A stretch of DNA of 64,000 nucleotides from Siphonodentalium dalli (GCA_032622095.1 CP136064.1:47565573-47629572), one strand, 5' to 3'. Counted from the stretch's first letter, positions 19,973-32,450 are shown. The notes: a model not told the origin generated them from the sequence alone. Program-made: numbers and translations.

Positions 19973-22900
19973 GTGTGGTCGTCGGAGGGTTAGACCCAGA
20001 AGAAATTGGTAAAGAAGCGGTTTTGGTGTCATTCGACGCGGGAGAATCTCGTGTATAACATATACAAAATCCGCTAAAATCCGCTTTGGGCAAAATTCAG
20101 GATCCAAGATGGCGTCCAACATGGCTGCCGTTAGTCAAAAGATACTCTGACTGAGATTAATTCGATAATAGTGAGAACAAATGTTGTCATATGTATACAA
20201 ATGTATACATTTTTGCAAAGGTAAAATATTGTGCCACCTGTTTATGGCAAAAATGGAACCCCTCGTCCCAGATGGTCACCAAAATGGTGGCCTAAACTCG
20301 AACATTTGAAGTTTTTGCCTAATATCTTAAAGATCAATTCCTGTTGTTTGATAATGGTTCAGACTGGCGACTTTGATTAGGTTTATTCATGTTAATTCAG
20401 CATTGGAGCAATGAAAGATACCATAAATGGGGTCCCAGACTCATCTACACCCTCAAAAATTTGATTTTACAGAACGCGGTATAAAATTCCACAAAACTCG
20501 CCATTGTGATTACAGTCATATATCAACAAGAAATGGATAGAAATGTACAATGTAAGTTGGGCATACCAATATCTATGAATACTCCAATTCAATGAAACCA
20601 TAATTGGCGCTTTGTCTCAAAATGGCTGCCAAAATGGCGGTCAAAATATGGAAAATGGCGGATATTGATCACAGTGTCATTCAATCCATTATAAGTAGTG
20701 GTTGATGAATAAAATTGACTAAATAAATACGAATGTATACCTCTTTATGATGCCATTATGCTATCTCTATGTAAAAACTTAAAAATCAGTACCAAAAATG
20801 GCTGCCAAAATGGCCACCCGATGTAAAAAATACTATTTTCTATCACTTCTGTTTATCACTTGTTGCTGTCTGAACTGGGAAACAATGGGTATATTCTTTC
20901 AATGATCGTGTCAACTGATCATTACAGCAATGACATGTCTAATCGATTAGATCAGAGTTTACTCCGGTCCTTCACTAATAAGTTATAACGAATGCGGTAT
21001 GAAATTTAACCAAAATCGACTTTGGGGTTCTGGTTACATTTGATATTTAGGGATGAGCAGATCTTGTCTACAAAATAATTGATCGTTTCTTTTATTTGTG
21101 AACATTCCATCTCAAATAGACCAAAAGAAACAATAAATTTGATCTAATATGGCTTCCAAAGCGAAAATGGTAGACTCTGCCCAGCTTATCATATAATGGA
21201 AGTTGTGAGTGGTGGATGCAGTTGATAGTTGGCTAATATACATGTATGTGGCTCAAAACTATTTATTTTCAATCTTGGTGGCTTCCCGCGGGTTGACAAA
21301 ATCTCGACGCATCAGTACTATAATGTCGTAACTCCATTATGGCGGGAAATGAGTATTTGATACCATTCGAATCGTGAGAAAAAATCCAATCCGATGGGCC
21401 AAAATATTCGCACAAACCAGTGAAGCAAATGTCGTATCTCCAGCGATCTTTACAATTATTCGTGCTATGAGGTCGTATGTCCAACAGCAGCCAATCGGAC
21501 GCTTCAGGTTGTCCACGTGACATCTGTTTTGTGTTTGCGAATTCTAAAATGTGTGCTATATGGTAGTATCTCCATGCTAGTCACGTGATCATTTGGTGAT
21601 TTAAATTTTGTGATTGTTCCACACATTTCTGTATGATGATGCATATGGGTGAATTTTCATAGTGTAGAATAGGCACATTTTAGTTCATAGACACATGCGA
21701 TTGCCACCATATTTAGCTTAATCTGCATTTATTAGCACAACTTCATTATAGAACGGAAACGAATCGTCGCCGGCATACGCAAAATGTCATATCTCCAAAC
21801 AAGCTATTGCTTTTTAAAAGAAAACGAGGGAGTAAACAGAAAACAATATGTGGTTCAATGAACAGCTAATATCAGTTTTCATTGGGATAAATACAACAAT
21901 ACGTCATGCTTTGTCAACATTAGGAGAAATGTTGTCTAAAAACTTCAACCTTCATTTTCTCGGAAAGTTGAAAATGTGGGTTACATTATAGCACTGATGC
22001 GACGAAATATTAACTATTCGGGCTCGGCCATCATTTTCAAGTTTCAAGCTGGAACTAAATGTTGCCCATGGATTCCCCATTTCGACATGTAAGAAAAGTA
22101 GTTTTACTCTGATCTCTTCCCAGATATCAACTCTCCGGTAAATGGTGATCTCTTATGTTCTAGAAAATACGTGTGCCAAATACATATATGTATGAAGAAA
22201 CTATCCCCATACATTGTTTACACATCGACTCCGTAAGTATGTGGAGGTTTTCTTGGACAAGCGGGATTTTCAAACCTCGAAACCGTCCGTACAAACAATA
22301 AAAGTTAATAGGAAATGACGTTGGATGTAGGTCTAGAGTACGTCGTCCGCATGAAATAGTTTTTGTGTAATTAATTTTCACATATTTCGTGCTCTGATGA
22401 GCATGGATGAACGCCTTATGTGGCAGTTTGATTGTCTAGCATCCGGAAAATAACATGTTCATTGTTCACATTTCTTAGACAAACATGTTGTTAATCACCA
22501 TGTTCATGTGGCATTTCTATCCAATGACAACATTGAAATACCAGTTCATCAAGCTAAATGGTTGATACCTTTACGCATACGGGTCAGATCCAGCACATTG
22601 TGTCTACATATCATTGATGAAATCCACTAAATGTGTAGAAGATATCGGTGCGTCTATATATTTACTAGAATGTTTCTATCCACATGTATATACCCACAAT
22701 CGCATGACACGGAATCAGGCCTGGCATTCTGAGGCGAGCGATAAAATCGCTCGCCTACCGCCCGCCTGAAAATAATCCAGGCGGACGAAATAACGCCCTC
22801 CCAAAGGCAAAACATCGCTCTCCAGGACCCGGGTGTAAGTAATGATCTATGTACTAACAGAGTCGGCAACGAAGTGTTAAACGATGTCGGTATGGGACCT

Positions 22901-25082
22901 TTGATCTATAAGCCGCATTCCGACTGTCCCTGGCAAAATGTACAAGCGATATTGATTACGTTGTAGCAACATTTCCACCGGAAGCACGTGCCTCTGTGAA
23001 ATAGACACACCGTTCAGGGTTATGTCACTTTGAAGTATTGCGTCATGCCTCCCATGCAGTCTGTGTAATCTGACTCACAATACTGTCACTGGATTTATCA
23101 CCACTATCGATAGAAGAGCTGCTACTCTGAAACAACGCTTTCATTTCGTAATACAATGGGACTGATTTGGATTTCAAATTCAATGTTCATGTAAATACTA
23201 ATAAAATACTTAAATGTAAAAAGAATAGTTGTCTGAATTGTTACTAAATACATTACTAGCTAAAGTAACAACATATCTTGTTATTTAATATTAAAATATT
23301 TTGTGTAATGAAAACAACAAACTCAGCAATTATTGTAATAGTTTAATACTGACATGTACTTTATTTTTATCAATACTGTACATGTGGAGTGGAATATTTA
23401 CTATGTCTGATTTAATCATTTGGCAAACATTTTCGCCCTCCTGTGCTCGGCACAAATAATAGCCCTCCTAGACCTTTTCAGGAGGGCGATTTTTAGCTCT
23501 CCTAGATTTCTGAGAATGCCAGGCCTGCGGAATTGTCACATGGAGTGTGAAGGGTATACAATGTACGTGCAAATTTTCATTTTTCCTCTTGATATTGAAG
23601 AAAATAATTTTACTTTGAAACTCCCCAGCTCCGATAACCAACTTGCCCACCAATTAAGTAAACCCCAGATTATTCGCTTATCCCTCCTGTCCTTTTCACT
23701 TTCGCCATCACTGGAAAACCCATTATAGCCTGATGCTTCCGGACTAGACCACCGATGCCCATATATTTGATGTTCCGAATAGTCGTTATAAGTAGAAATA
23801 TTGACACTGTGTTTTCAAATAATCCAGATTCGTAGCAATTTAATTTCATTTTAATTAATTTCCAGATAGTCCCTCGTAATAAGTGGACATCGTGTTGGAT
23901 CCTGCAGTAGATACTGCTTAGTTGGAACATTACGGGCTGAACTGATTGTGGTAGTAGATTATTGGCAACATGTTTAATAGGTCTGTCATCGTTAGCTCAC
24001 AACCGAAGTGTTGTTTCGGCTTTCCTCTGAGCAGAACTTAAATTTCGACAATTTTCGGTGGCCATTTTGGTAGCCATCTTAGCATTTTGAATCGTGATTG
24101 GCTACTCATACCCACAAAAAACATTGATTTCAATCAATGATGTGTATTGGTGCCGAATTGGCGTTTTGTCGAATGGGTTCTCGTGAATAACTACATATTT
24201 GCCATTTTCATTATTATTGGCGACCAAGTTGGACGCCATCTTGAATTCTGTATTTTCCCCAAAGCGGATTTTATCGGATTTTGGATATGTTATACACGAG
24301 ATTCTCCCGCGTCGAATGACAACAAAACCGCTTCTTTACCAATTCCTTCTGGGTCTAACCCTCTGACGACCATTCTAAATATCCGCCATTTTCCATATTT
24401 TGACCGCCATTTTGGCAGCCATTTTAAGACAAAGCGCCAATTTGGGTTTCATTCAATTGGAGTATTTATAGATAATGGTATGCCCAACTTACATTGTACA
24501 GTTCTGTCCATTTCTTGTTGATATATGACTGGAATCCCAATGGCGATTTTTGTGGAATTTTATACCGCGTTCTGTAAAATCAAATTTTTGAGGGTGTAGA
24601 TGAGTCTGGGACCCCATTTATGGTATCTTTCATTGCTCCAATGCTGAGTTAACATGAATATGACTAATCAATGTCGCCAGTCTGAACTATTATCAAACAA
24701 CAGGAATTGATCTTTAAGATATAGGGCAAAAACTTCAAATTTTCGAGTTTAGGCCGCCATTTTGGCAGCCATCTGGGGCGAGGGGTTCCATTTTTTCTAT
24801 AGATATGTGGCATAATACTTTACCTTCGCAAAAATGTTTACATTTGTATAAATATGGCAACATTTGTTCTCATTATGTCAAATTAATCTCAAGTCAGAAT
24901 CTCTTTTGACTAAAGGTGGCCATGTTGGACGCCAATCTTGGATCCTGGATTTTGCCCAAAGCGGATTTTAGCGGATTTTGGATATGTTGTAGCAGAGATT
25001 GTCCCGCGTTGAATGACGCCGAGATCGCTTCTTTACCAATTTTTTCTGGGTCGACCCCTTTTTTTGCGTACCACGACCACAC
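19973..25082. mobile_element. long-inverted-repeat element, about 5.1 kb
   Basis: The left arm starts GTGTGGTCGT (19973) and the right arm ends ACGACCACAC (25082). About 700 bp of each arm (roughly 19973-20690 and 24370-25082) are reverse complements with frequent substitutions. Each arm carries a conserved coding-like motif (DPE-IGKEA...HIQNPLKSALGKIQDP), read left-to-right in the left arm and on the minus strand in the right. A second partial right arm lies at 24225-24370. No transposase is visible in the 3.7-kb centre. Likely a non-autonomous large DNA transposon, class unknown. Confidence 0.55.
22714..23532. mobile_element. inverted-repeat segment inside the long-IR element
   Basis: AGGCCTGGCATTCTGAGGCG on the left matches CTGAGAATGCCAGGCCTG on the right in reverse complement. 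Both sides carry related GGAGGGCGAT/CGCCCTCC motifs. The interior is A+T-rich and non-coding. It appears to be a nested TIR element. Confidence 0.45.
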
Positions 25083-25157
25083 TTTTTTGGTTGAATCAGT
25101 TTTATAACGAAGAATAATTCCAATTTTCGTATCATATTTCTCAGAACTAAAGGCCAT
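24894..25157 (-). pseudogene. transposon-type ORF fragment in the right arm
   Basis: An 87-aa minus-strand frame contains KKGVDPEKIGKEAIS and HIQNPLKSALGKIQDP. The same motif, with an internal stop, occurs in the left arm (about 19984-20110, plus) and again at 24225-24370 (minus). Conservation at protein level across three copies suggests a former coding segment of the element. I do not recognise the family. Confidence 0.35.
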
Positions 25158-26150
25158 AAATCAGGTAAATAATCAAAATCGAACAAACCTGGTTTTTGAA
25201 CTCAATCAAGATATTGTTGTGAAAGGTCCACATATGAGTCAAATATGAATGTAATTGTAATAGATAACTCAGCTAAAATGGATCGGACAAATCTGGTTTT
25301 CATACCAAAACTTGTCAGAATTCATCAATAAATGGCTATGTTATATAGGTTTGTTGCCGCCTGCCCAGACGTACGCCCGCCTGGACACACATCTGCCTGC
25401 CAAACGTCCCTCGCCATACCAATAGTTGATTTTTGATAAAAACTTGACTAAAAATCTAACAAACCTGGCTTTTGAATTCAATCAAGATATTCTAGTGAAT
25501 GATCCATACAACCAATATGAATGGAATCGGTTGACGTTTGTTCAAGTTTTTGCATAAGTCATAAAACTGCTAGTTTGATCAAGTTATCAAGCTAACAGTC
25601 ATACAAAAAAAGACAAAACTAAGGGTCATAACTCAGGTAAAATAAATCAGACAAACCGGGATTTCGAACTCGATTGAGATATTGTTGTGAAAGGTCCACA
25701 TATAAAATATGAATGTAATCGGTTGAAGTTTATTTACTAACAGTCATATGAATATTGCTAAAAATAGTCAAACTAAGGGCTGTAACTCAGGTAAAAAGGA
25801 TCAGACAAATCTGGTTTTTCGAACTTGTTCAAGATATTGTTGTGAAAGATCCATATACCTAATATGGTTGACGTTTTCTAAAATAGACAAACTACTAGTA
25901 AGGGCTGTAACTGTGTACTACTCAGGTAAAAAAGGTTTGGACAAATCTGGTTTTTGAACTTGTTCAAAATATTGTTGTGAAAGATCCATATAACGGTACC
26001 TATGTTTGTTCGAGTTATCATGCTAACGGACATAACATTTCCTAAAATAGTAAAATTAGACAAACTAAGCCCATATAAAGAATGAATCTGTTCAAACGAG
26101 AATTCTACAATAAATGTCCTTCTTGTACACATGCACAACAAATTGGCAGA
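25150..26150 (+). repeat. degenerate tandem units with 'AACTCAGGTAAAA' core
   Basis: Units of roughly 130-190 bp share (GGGC)(T/C)(G/A)TAACTCAGGTAAAA, GATCAGACAAATCTGG and ATATTGTTGTGAAAGATCCA words. A short CCTGCCCAGACGTACGCCC tract interrupts the array near 25370. Same architecture as other 'GCCATAACTC' elements in the window. Confidence 0.5.
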
Positions 26151-26369
26151 TTTATAACAGAATTTGTTTACACTTGATGGATTTTTTTGCTTATTTAATA
26201 TTAATTGTCAACAAAAATATAGAACATCTTCTAATTTAACCCTTTCTTCACTAGATAATAATTGACAACATTTAAATAAACAAATAAAGAGGAATCATTC
26301 TGCAATTGTACCAAAATTTTTAGAAAATATTTGACTTTTGATAAAAAAAACAAGAAATCTCACACTAAA

Positions 26370-26556
26370 TACTGTAATGCCCTAAATAATCGACTCCTTA
26401 ACCACAGCAGAATTATGGGTAATTTTTCAGGATTTAGTCAGAAATATGGCTTGTTGCCATTCATCTGAAAGCTCACAGTGAGAACTTTCTCACTAAATGG
26501 CAACAAGCCACATTTCTGCTGTGGTTAAGGAGTCGATTATTTAGGGCATTACTGTA
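26370..26556. mobile_element. foldback MITE FB1, full copy 1
   Basis: Arms of about 90 bp are nearly perfect inverted repeats: TACTGTAATGCCCTAAATAA, CTTAACCACAGCAGAATTAT and GGCTTGTTGCCATTCATC on the left, and their complements on the right. TA ends are compatible with a TA target duplication as in Tc1/mariner-type MITEs. It sits inside the ZNF-A intron. Confidence 0.8.
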
Positions 26557-26732
26557 CTGGTTGGAATTGGACTATCAAACTATCAAAACAAATTTATATT
26601 TCAATCTCCTTTGGCCCTCAAATTTCCAACTAATGCATTGTGAGGTATAAAATTTACACTTCTTGAAAATTCAGGCCAAAGTTCAGACCGAACCCCCATG
26701 TCCTCACTGGCAATAGCAAGTAGTCTAATTAC

Positions 26733-28120
26733 CTTTTGTGGCAAACATCACACTCCCACGGGTAGTCACCATTGTGAACTTGTATGTGAACCATCAACTC
26801 TGACTTCCTATTGAAGGCTTTTGGACACATATGACAGAGGTGTGGTTTGTGTTTTCCGTGAACAGCTCTGGCATGGCCCCTCATTCCCTCCTTATTTATA
26901 TAAGTCTTCCCACATATGGGACATGTCGTAGGATCTGGCCTGTGTATCTGCCTAAAATGTTTCCATGCATGAGTTCTCTTCCTGTATGTTTTGCCACAGA
27001 CTCTACAGCCATACTGCTCAGCATTTACTTCTGCCAGACCTGATTTTCCCTCTGGCTGAACAACGTCAATAGGTGTTGTTGCAGGAGAGACTGACTGACC
27101 AGAATCATCCATTGGTACCGAAAAGCTCAGAACTGAACCTGAGTCTATAGTGGTGTCCAAACTATCAATGTGGGAAGAATTTGAACCACCAAGTAATCGT
27201 GGCTGCTGAGTGACCAATTCTGGCTGAGATATTTCATTGTCTAGACTTTTCTCTGAATCTTCAACATGCGATATTGTCAAAGGTAATGTTAACTCGCTGC
27301 TGGCTTGACTAGTCGTAATGTTAGTTTGACTAGTCTCAATGCTGGCTTGACTAGGACTAGCCTTGTAGATGGCACCACTAGTCTCACTGCTCACTTGTCC
27401 ATTTCTCCTCTCACAGCTATGATAGCAAAGTTTAGAGGAACAGCTTTTGATAGGTCTAAACCTCTGCTTGCACATCTGGCAAACTGGAAGAACATCATCT
27501 GGTTTCTCCTTCTCATAAGTAATCTTTTTGTTCTGTCCCTTGATGAATGGTTTATCATGCATGTGAACCTCCTGATGCATAGCTAAGGCAGCTGCAGATT
27601 TACACCTTTGATTACATATTTCACATGGAAACACAACTTTACCATTCCTCAACACCTTGTGGAATGGGGTCATGTGCTCAGCAAGCTTAGCAGCATCCGT
27701 AAATGATTCACTGCACATCGAACATGAAAATGTGGAATTCAACTCTGTATTTGTTGATAGCGGAACTGAAGTTTTAATTTCCATAACTTTCCTTCTTCTG
27801 CTCCTTCCGTTATTGACCTGGCAGATCTTTTTTTTTACAAGAAACTTTGTTTTGTTCAGATGACTCAAGATCATTTGTATTTGTAATAATTGAATCCTGA
27901 TTCTCATTCAAATTATTTTGGTTTGCTGTTCTGCAATTCAAGCTCAAGGCTACCATCATTGTCTCCTTTTCCAATAGAATTCTCCTCCCTCTTGTCCTTC
28001 TGATTATCCAACACTTCAATCTCAGAAACAAGTGATAATGTACTTTTATGATCAACTTCACACATATCACTTTCTTGTTGTCTTGCTCTCTTCGTTTTGC
28101 TCTTCAGCAGTCTTAGGTAG
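26733..28120 (-). CDS. C2H2 zinc-finger gene ZNF-A, main upstream exon
   Basis: The clean frame runs from ATG 27907 to the donor at 26733; with the terminal exon it gives 511 aa. In order it has finger CSMCSESF...HMTPFH, finger CEICNQRC...HQEVH, a Cys module CQMCKQRFRPIKSCSSKLCYHSC, a Ser/Thr-rich linker of about 110 residues, fingers CRVCGKTY..., CPICGKTY..., CHMCPKAF... and the first half of CDVCHKR. A strong acceptor (TTCTATTTTTCAG, exon base 28120) lies upstream. From there to about 27830, coding-like sequence is spread over three frames, implying two +1 shifts near 27920 and in the A9 run at about 27830, or sequence errors. The true N-terminus is uncertain. Paralogue of ZNF-B. Confidence 0.75.
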
Positions 28121-28249
28121 CTGAAAAATAGAAAAATAAGTAACTGCGGCACATAATTGCCAGTTTAATCTGTGTTAAATGTGGCATTACATGTACTGGT
28201 TTGATTGTTTAATTATTTTTACAAAGCTATGAAATTTCACAAATGAAAT

Positions 28250-28620
28250 TGTCAATGATACTATAGCTTAACTTGGGGAGGAGTTAAATTTATGCTGAGA
28301 AATCAACAGAATAATAAAGAATTCAAATTTGATAGCTCCAATCTAGAGGAAATCCTAAACATGCCTGTCATTTTTCAACAATAATTCTCCAAAAATTCAA
28401 ATGTGAAATCCAAGATACCATGTTTTTAATGAATTTTGAAAAAAAATTGATAGTCCCATCTAGAGGTCACCCTGAAGATTCATGTGAAGTTTGGTGACAA
28501 TCGAATGAGAGATGTGGCCTGTAAGGTGTGCTGAATGATTTAGTCAAGTAAAGAGTAAAATCCAAGATGTTTTTTTGACGAAATTCAGAAAATATGATGG
28601 CTCCAATCTAGTGATGTAAA
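28250..28620 (+). repeat. F1-type repeat, degenerate
   Basis: Begins GAAATTGTCAATGATACTAT then AGCTTAACTTGG, has a GAAATCCAAGATACC core, an F1 body (AGGTCACCCTGAAGATTCAT) and the start of a second AAAATCCAAGATG core. It lies just upstream (5') of the ZNF-A exon. Confidence 0.55.
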
Positions 28621-29640
28621 ATTATTTTATTTTGGAGTCATTTACTGCAGCGTTTCTCGAGTTTGTTTCGCACTTTCAAAATGGCCTCCAGCGAAAAGAA
28701 TCATGTAAAACTGACGGGGAAAAAAAGACAAAAATTGTTATTAAACTCGAATCCCTACTCGATGTATGTTGAGTACCACACCCAAATTAGCTGTCCTTCG
28801 TGAAACAACGTCTGTTTTGACAATAGGGCTATTTAGTTTGATGATTAGAGTATAGATTTCGGTGATTTAGGGGTTGGATTGTTTTATTTTTTTTATTTTT
28901 CATTGGACGGACGTTTCGGGTACCAACCAAATAAATTTGATTTATCAACTTTAAATGTTTTTCTATGTTCACTAATCTCAAATACGACGGCGAACCAAAC
29001 TTTTTGAAAACTATGATTATTTGGTCACATAGTGTTGCAATTACAGATCAATAAAAAATAAAATGTTACTTTTATTTTTCAGTGGAAAAACGTTGGTTTA
29101 TACACCAAATCACGTGATAAAAATCTTTGTAACTGATTCAATTGACAAAGGAACTCATGATATGATTATGTTCACAGATGTTGTAAGCAAGAGATCAATA
29201 AAACGGGTATAAAATATTGTAACATATCAGCGTTTTTTGCTGTCACTGAGTACTGACCCAGATGTACGGTATATTATCATATAATATGATAAACCGGTGT
29301 TGTACAACCACTCGTATTGATACAAAAGTTCCGTTGAAACTTTTTCCTAGATTTTTTATATTTCTATATGACAATATTATACTGACTACATGTATGCTGC
29401 GTTTTTAACACTGTCAAATCCATGGCAACTGTTTGATCAACATGTCATGTATCGATGTTGTACCCTTTTAACCTATATTATGGGAAAAATATACAATATT
29501 CCGACTAGTCGACGTCAAGATACAGAGTCGACGTTGGGGGCTATCGACATTGGTTCGTCGACTAGTTGTTTCAACACTAAAAAGGAGCCGTAACTGAAAT
29601 GTCGATGCCGCTTTGTTAAAGAAATAAAAAAAAATGTTCT
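28621..29640. other. region without a supported gene
   Basis: A+T-rich. It holds a 40-codon plus-strand frame with a good start context (28681-28803) but no domain, and a small inverted repeat GACTAGTCGACG/CGTCGACTAGTT at about 29503-29568. Upstream exons of ZNF-A could lie here but none is recognisable. Confidence 0.4.
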
Positions 29641-30424
29641 AAGTCGAAAGGGTTAATAATTCCGTAAAAAAAATAAAAATTCTGTCATCTATATACATGT
29701 TGCACATCTCCAATATGTGGGTAACAATAGTCTGAAGTTCAAATATCTACGATCAAAACTGTAGGAGGAGTTGATTACACCATGAAGGTACCCTCATACA
29801 GAAAATAAAAAAAATAAAAATTCAAAGTCGAAAGGCCCATAACTCTGGGAAAAATCATTGGATCAAACTCAAATTCGAACTTGACCTGTATTTTGATATC
29901 AATGACTCATAAAAAAACGGAATTTTCAATTGAACAGTCCAAACTTGAGTTATCAACCAAAGAAAAAAGTCTTTAAAAAGATGAAAATTGAATTTTCCAA
30001 GAAATTTTCCAAAGAAAAAAGTCTTTAAAAAGATGAAAATTGAATTTTTCCAAGTCGAAAAAAAGTCCATAACTCTAGGAAAAATCATCGGATCAAACTC
30101 AAATTCGAAGTCAACCTGTATCTTGATATGACTGATCCACAAAAAAACGGTATTTGCAATTAAAGGATCCAAACTTGAGATATCATCCGTAAACCGAAAA
30201 AGTGAGAAATTTTCTAAGTAAAAAATAAGTTGAAAAAAGGGAAATAACTCCATAAAAGAACATCGGATCAAACCCAGAATTGCAGAGCACCTGTGTTCTT
30301 GATTGAGACACCTACATACCAAGTTTCAATCAAATTGGATGATCATTACTGGAGTTATAACTCCAGACGGACGGACGCACAGGGCTGATTACAATAGTCC
30401 CCTGAAAATAAATTTTTCGGGGGA
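29640..30424 (+). mobile_element. F5-type tandem-unit element
   Basis: Several units of 'AAGTCGAAA...GGCCCATAACTCTGGGAA...GGATCAAACTCAAATTCGAA...CCAAACTTGAGTTATC' are followed by CCAGACGGACGGACGCAC and a terminal ATAGTCCCC...CGGGGGACAATAA inverted repeat. Related units occur at 34241-35592. Confidence 0.6.
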
Positions 30425-30560
30425 CAATAAAGCTGAATTGCGCTTCAGCGCCATTGGATTGCACTTCATCGCAATTATTAATAATTGAGATGAATCGCAA
30501 TTAATAATAATTTCAGCTTCATCTCAATTATTAATAATTGTGAATTTGGTCTCCCATAGG
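30425..30560. repeat. palindrome array with the F-flank, copy (i)
   Basis: Palindromic words (AATTGCGCTTCAGCGC, AATTATTAATAATT twice) are followed by TGAATTTGGTCTCCCATAG, the flank that also borders the arrays near 31050, 43470 and 58280. Confidence 0.6.
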
Positions 30561-31040
30561 GATCACTGGTAATTTTCAAATCAAGTCCGATCGAACAAAA
30601 ATCAGCAGTGTCTGTCACAACTCACAAGAGCAATGTACTGAGTGGCAAAACAGTCTCTACCGTTGTATCATTCAGATGACATCTGTATATGTGAGACGTA
30701 AATACAAAAGTTCTGTTTGGTGTTGTTGTTTGCAATTATGTACGCGTTTTAGTACTTTTACTGGGGTGAAATAAAATATTCAGCAAGTTTGTTGACAAAA
30801 AAGTGCGAAACACAGTTCCCTATTCACGATTCATTTTTCGTTTGGTTCAATTGGTAATTAGGAACCAGTCGAGACCGCTCTCAAGAACTGCGCGTAGCGG
30901 TGGAAATGTCATGTAGCAAAAATAATCAAGAGAGTTGAAGAGACGTTTAATTGTTAAAGGTACACAATCCGATTAGATGGTCCCTGTAGCATCATATTCC
31001 TATCTATATATCTCTGTATACTGGTTGGACATTTGGGTAT

Positions 31041-31085
31041 TATCTATGGGAAGACAAATTGAAATTTAATAATTAATTGAGCTTA
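31041..31085. repeat. F-flank of the CTTAAG array, split off by an insertion
   Basis: CTATGGGAAGACAAATTGAA, ATTTAATAATTAATTGAGC, then TTA. This is the reverse complement of the flank next to the arrays at 30.5 and 43.47 kb. Its array continues at 32912, on the far side of the Harbinger-like element. Confidence 0.6.
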
Positions 31086-31359
31086 GGCCTAACAAAAAAA
31101 TACGTTTGTTTCCGCTAACGAGCTGAAAAAAATTAGGGTAGGTAGGTAGGCTTAACTTTTTTTTTTTGGTTAACTTTTTGTTTTTCAGTATCTTTAAAAA
31201 TAACTGTATAATACTTGTCAATAACCCAAACTATGCACTTCTAAGCCCCAATCATGTTAACCCAGATGACAGAGAAACTATAAACTCCAATTCAATCTTA
31301 CATATGCTTTAATGTTTACATATATACTAGTCTATATACTAATATAGTCTTTGATAATC

Positions 31360-31554
31360 CTAATATTTCCCATATGGTCTGGCGACAACTGGAGTCAGTC
31401 CAGCACCACTGCACTGTTCACACATTGGAGTGACCGTCTTGTACCGATCTCTTAATGATGGCTTCAGAACACCACCTTCTCCTCCACATTCAGTGAAGGA
31501 TCTAGGTATTTTTTTTAGGACACCTGTTTTTGGGCAATGATATGCCAAAGGCAT
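31360..31554 (-). CDS. Cys-rich C-terminal fragment, unrecognised
   Basis: The minus-strand frame ends ECGGEGGVLKPSLRDRYKT, PMCEQCSGAGLTPV and ARPYGKY. Regular Cys pairs suggest a small zinc ribbon at a protein C-terminus. A possible acceptor lies at CCTAG or AAACAG just upstream. It is inside the TIR element, so it may be captured or element-encoded. I cannot name it and found no partner exon. Confidence 0.25.
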   Translation of the reverse strand: MPLAYHCPKTGVLKKIPRSFTECGGEGGVLKPSLRDRYKTVTPMCEQCSGAGLTPVVARPYGKY

Positions 31555-31744
31555 AACCTGAAGGCCTGAGCGGAGGAAGGTTTGGGAGGGGTGACCCCCC
31601 CCCCCCTGCTGATGGTGGGGGTTCTCACCCTGGAAAATTTGTGAAAATCCATTGCATTTAGAGCTAATCTAGGGCAGAGTCAGTATTTTGAATTTTACTG
31701 AGAGGTCAATTTGATCAAGTTTCTCAAACATAACTTTGGAAATT

Positions 31745-32450
31745 TGTTATACCCCTTTAAAAAAAAAAGGGGGGGGGTATACTGTTTAGCACCTGTCCGT
31801 CCGTGCGTCCATCCATACGTCCGTCCGATGTCTGTTCATGTCATAACTTGAACAGTAGTACTCGGATCTCAATGAATTAGGTATGGATGTTCACTACTAT
31901 GAGGACATTAAATAGAGGGTTCCATCGTTTTGTTCGGATTTTCCATTCTAGAGTGTTTCATCTTTGTTTATCTGGAAATGTTGGCATTTTGGTCTGTCTG
32001 GGGTCTGTTCATGTCGTAACTTCAACAGTTGTGCTGGGATCTCAATGAAAATTGGTATGGATGTTCACTACTATATATATGTGGACATTAAAAAGAGGGT
32101 TCCATTGTTCTGTTCCGCTTTTCCATTCTAGAGTTATTCATCTTTGTTTTTCTGGAAATGTTGGCTGTTTGGTCCATCCGACATCTGTTCTGAGGTCATA
32201 ACTTGAACAGTAATGCTCAGATCTCAATGAAATTTTGTATGGATGTTCACCACTATGGGGACATTTAATGGCACATTCAACTGTTTTGTTTTGGTTTTTT
32301 GTTTTTATAGTTATTCATCTTTGTTTACATGAAAATGCTGATTTTTTGGGTCCATCTGTCTGAGTATAGCAATCATAAGTTATAGATATGCCCACATCAG
32401 GCGGTATGCGCTAAGAGGGTATGCACCGGACGACAGTCGATCTCTTGTTT
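31745..32450 (-). repeat. tandem-unit element nested in the TIR element
   Basis: Begins TTATACCCCTTTAAAA and has a CCGTCCGTGCGTCC run. It then has about four units of roughly 176 bp sharing GTCTGTTCATGTC(A/G)TAACTT, ATCTCAATGAAA, GGATGTTCACTACTATG and GTTCATCTTTGTTT. It reads in the opposite sense to most other arrays here. Confidence 0.6.

Larger units (their letters stand above)
18198..26732 (-). other. ZNF-A intron (8.5 kb) filled with repeats
   Basis: GT-AG on the minus strand. It holds a piggyBac-like MITE, palindromes, a composite TIR element, a 5.1-kb long-inverted-repeat element, a tandem-unit repeat and a foldback MITE, listed separately. No additional zinc-finger exon is needed, because frame and finger spacing are perfect across the junction. 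Confidence 0.8.

Noticed and set aside
28681-28803. Small plus-strand ORF starting MASSEKNHVKLTGKKRQK with good start context
   Set aside because: Only 40 codons, no domain, no splice partner found; it may be a first exon but cannot be supported.
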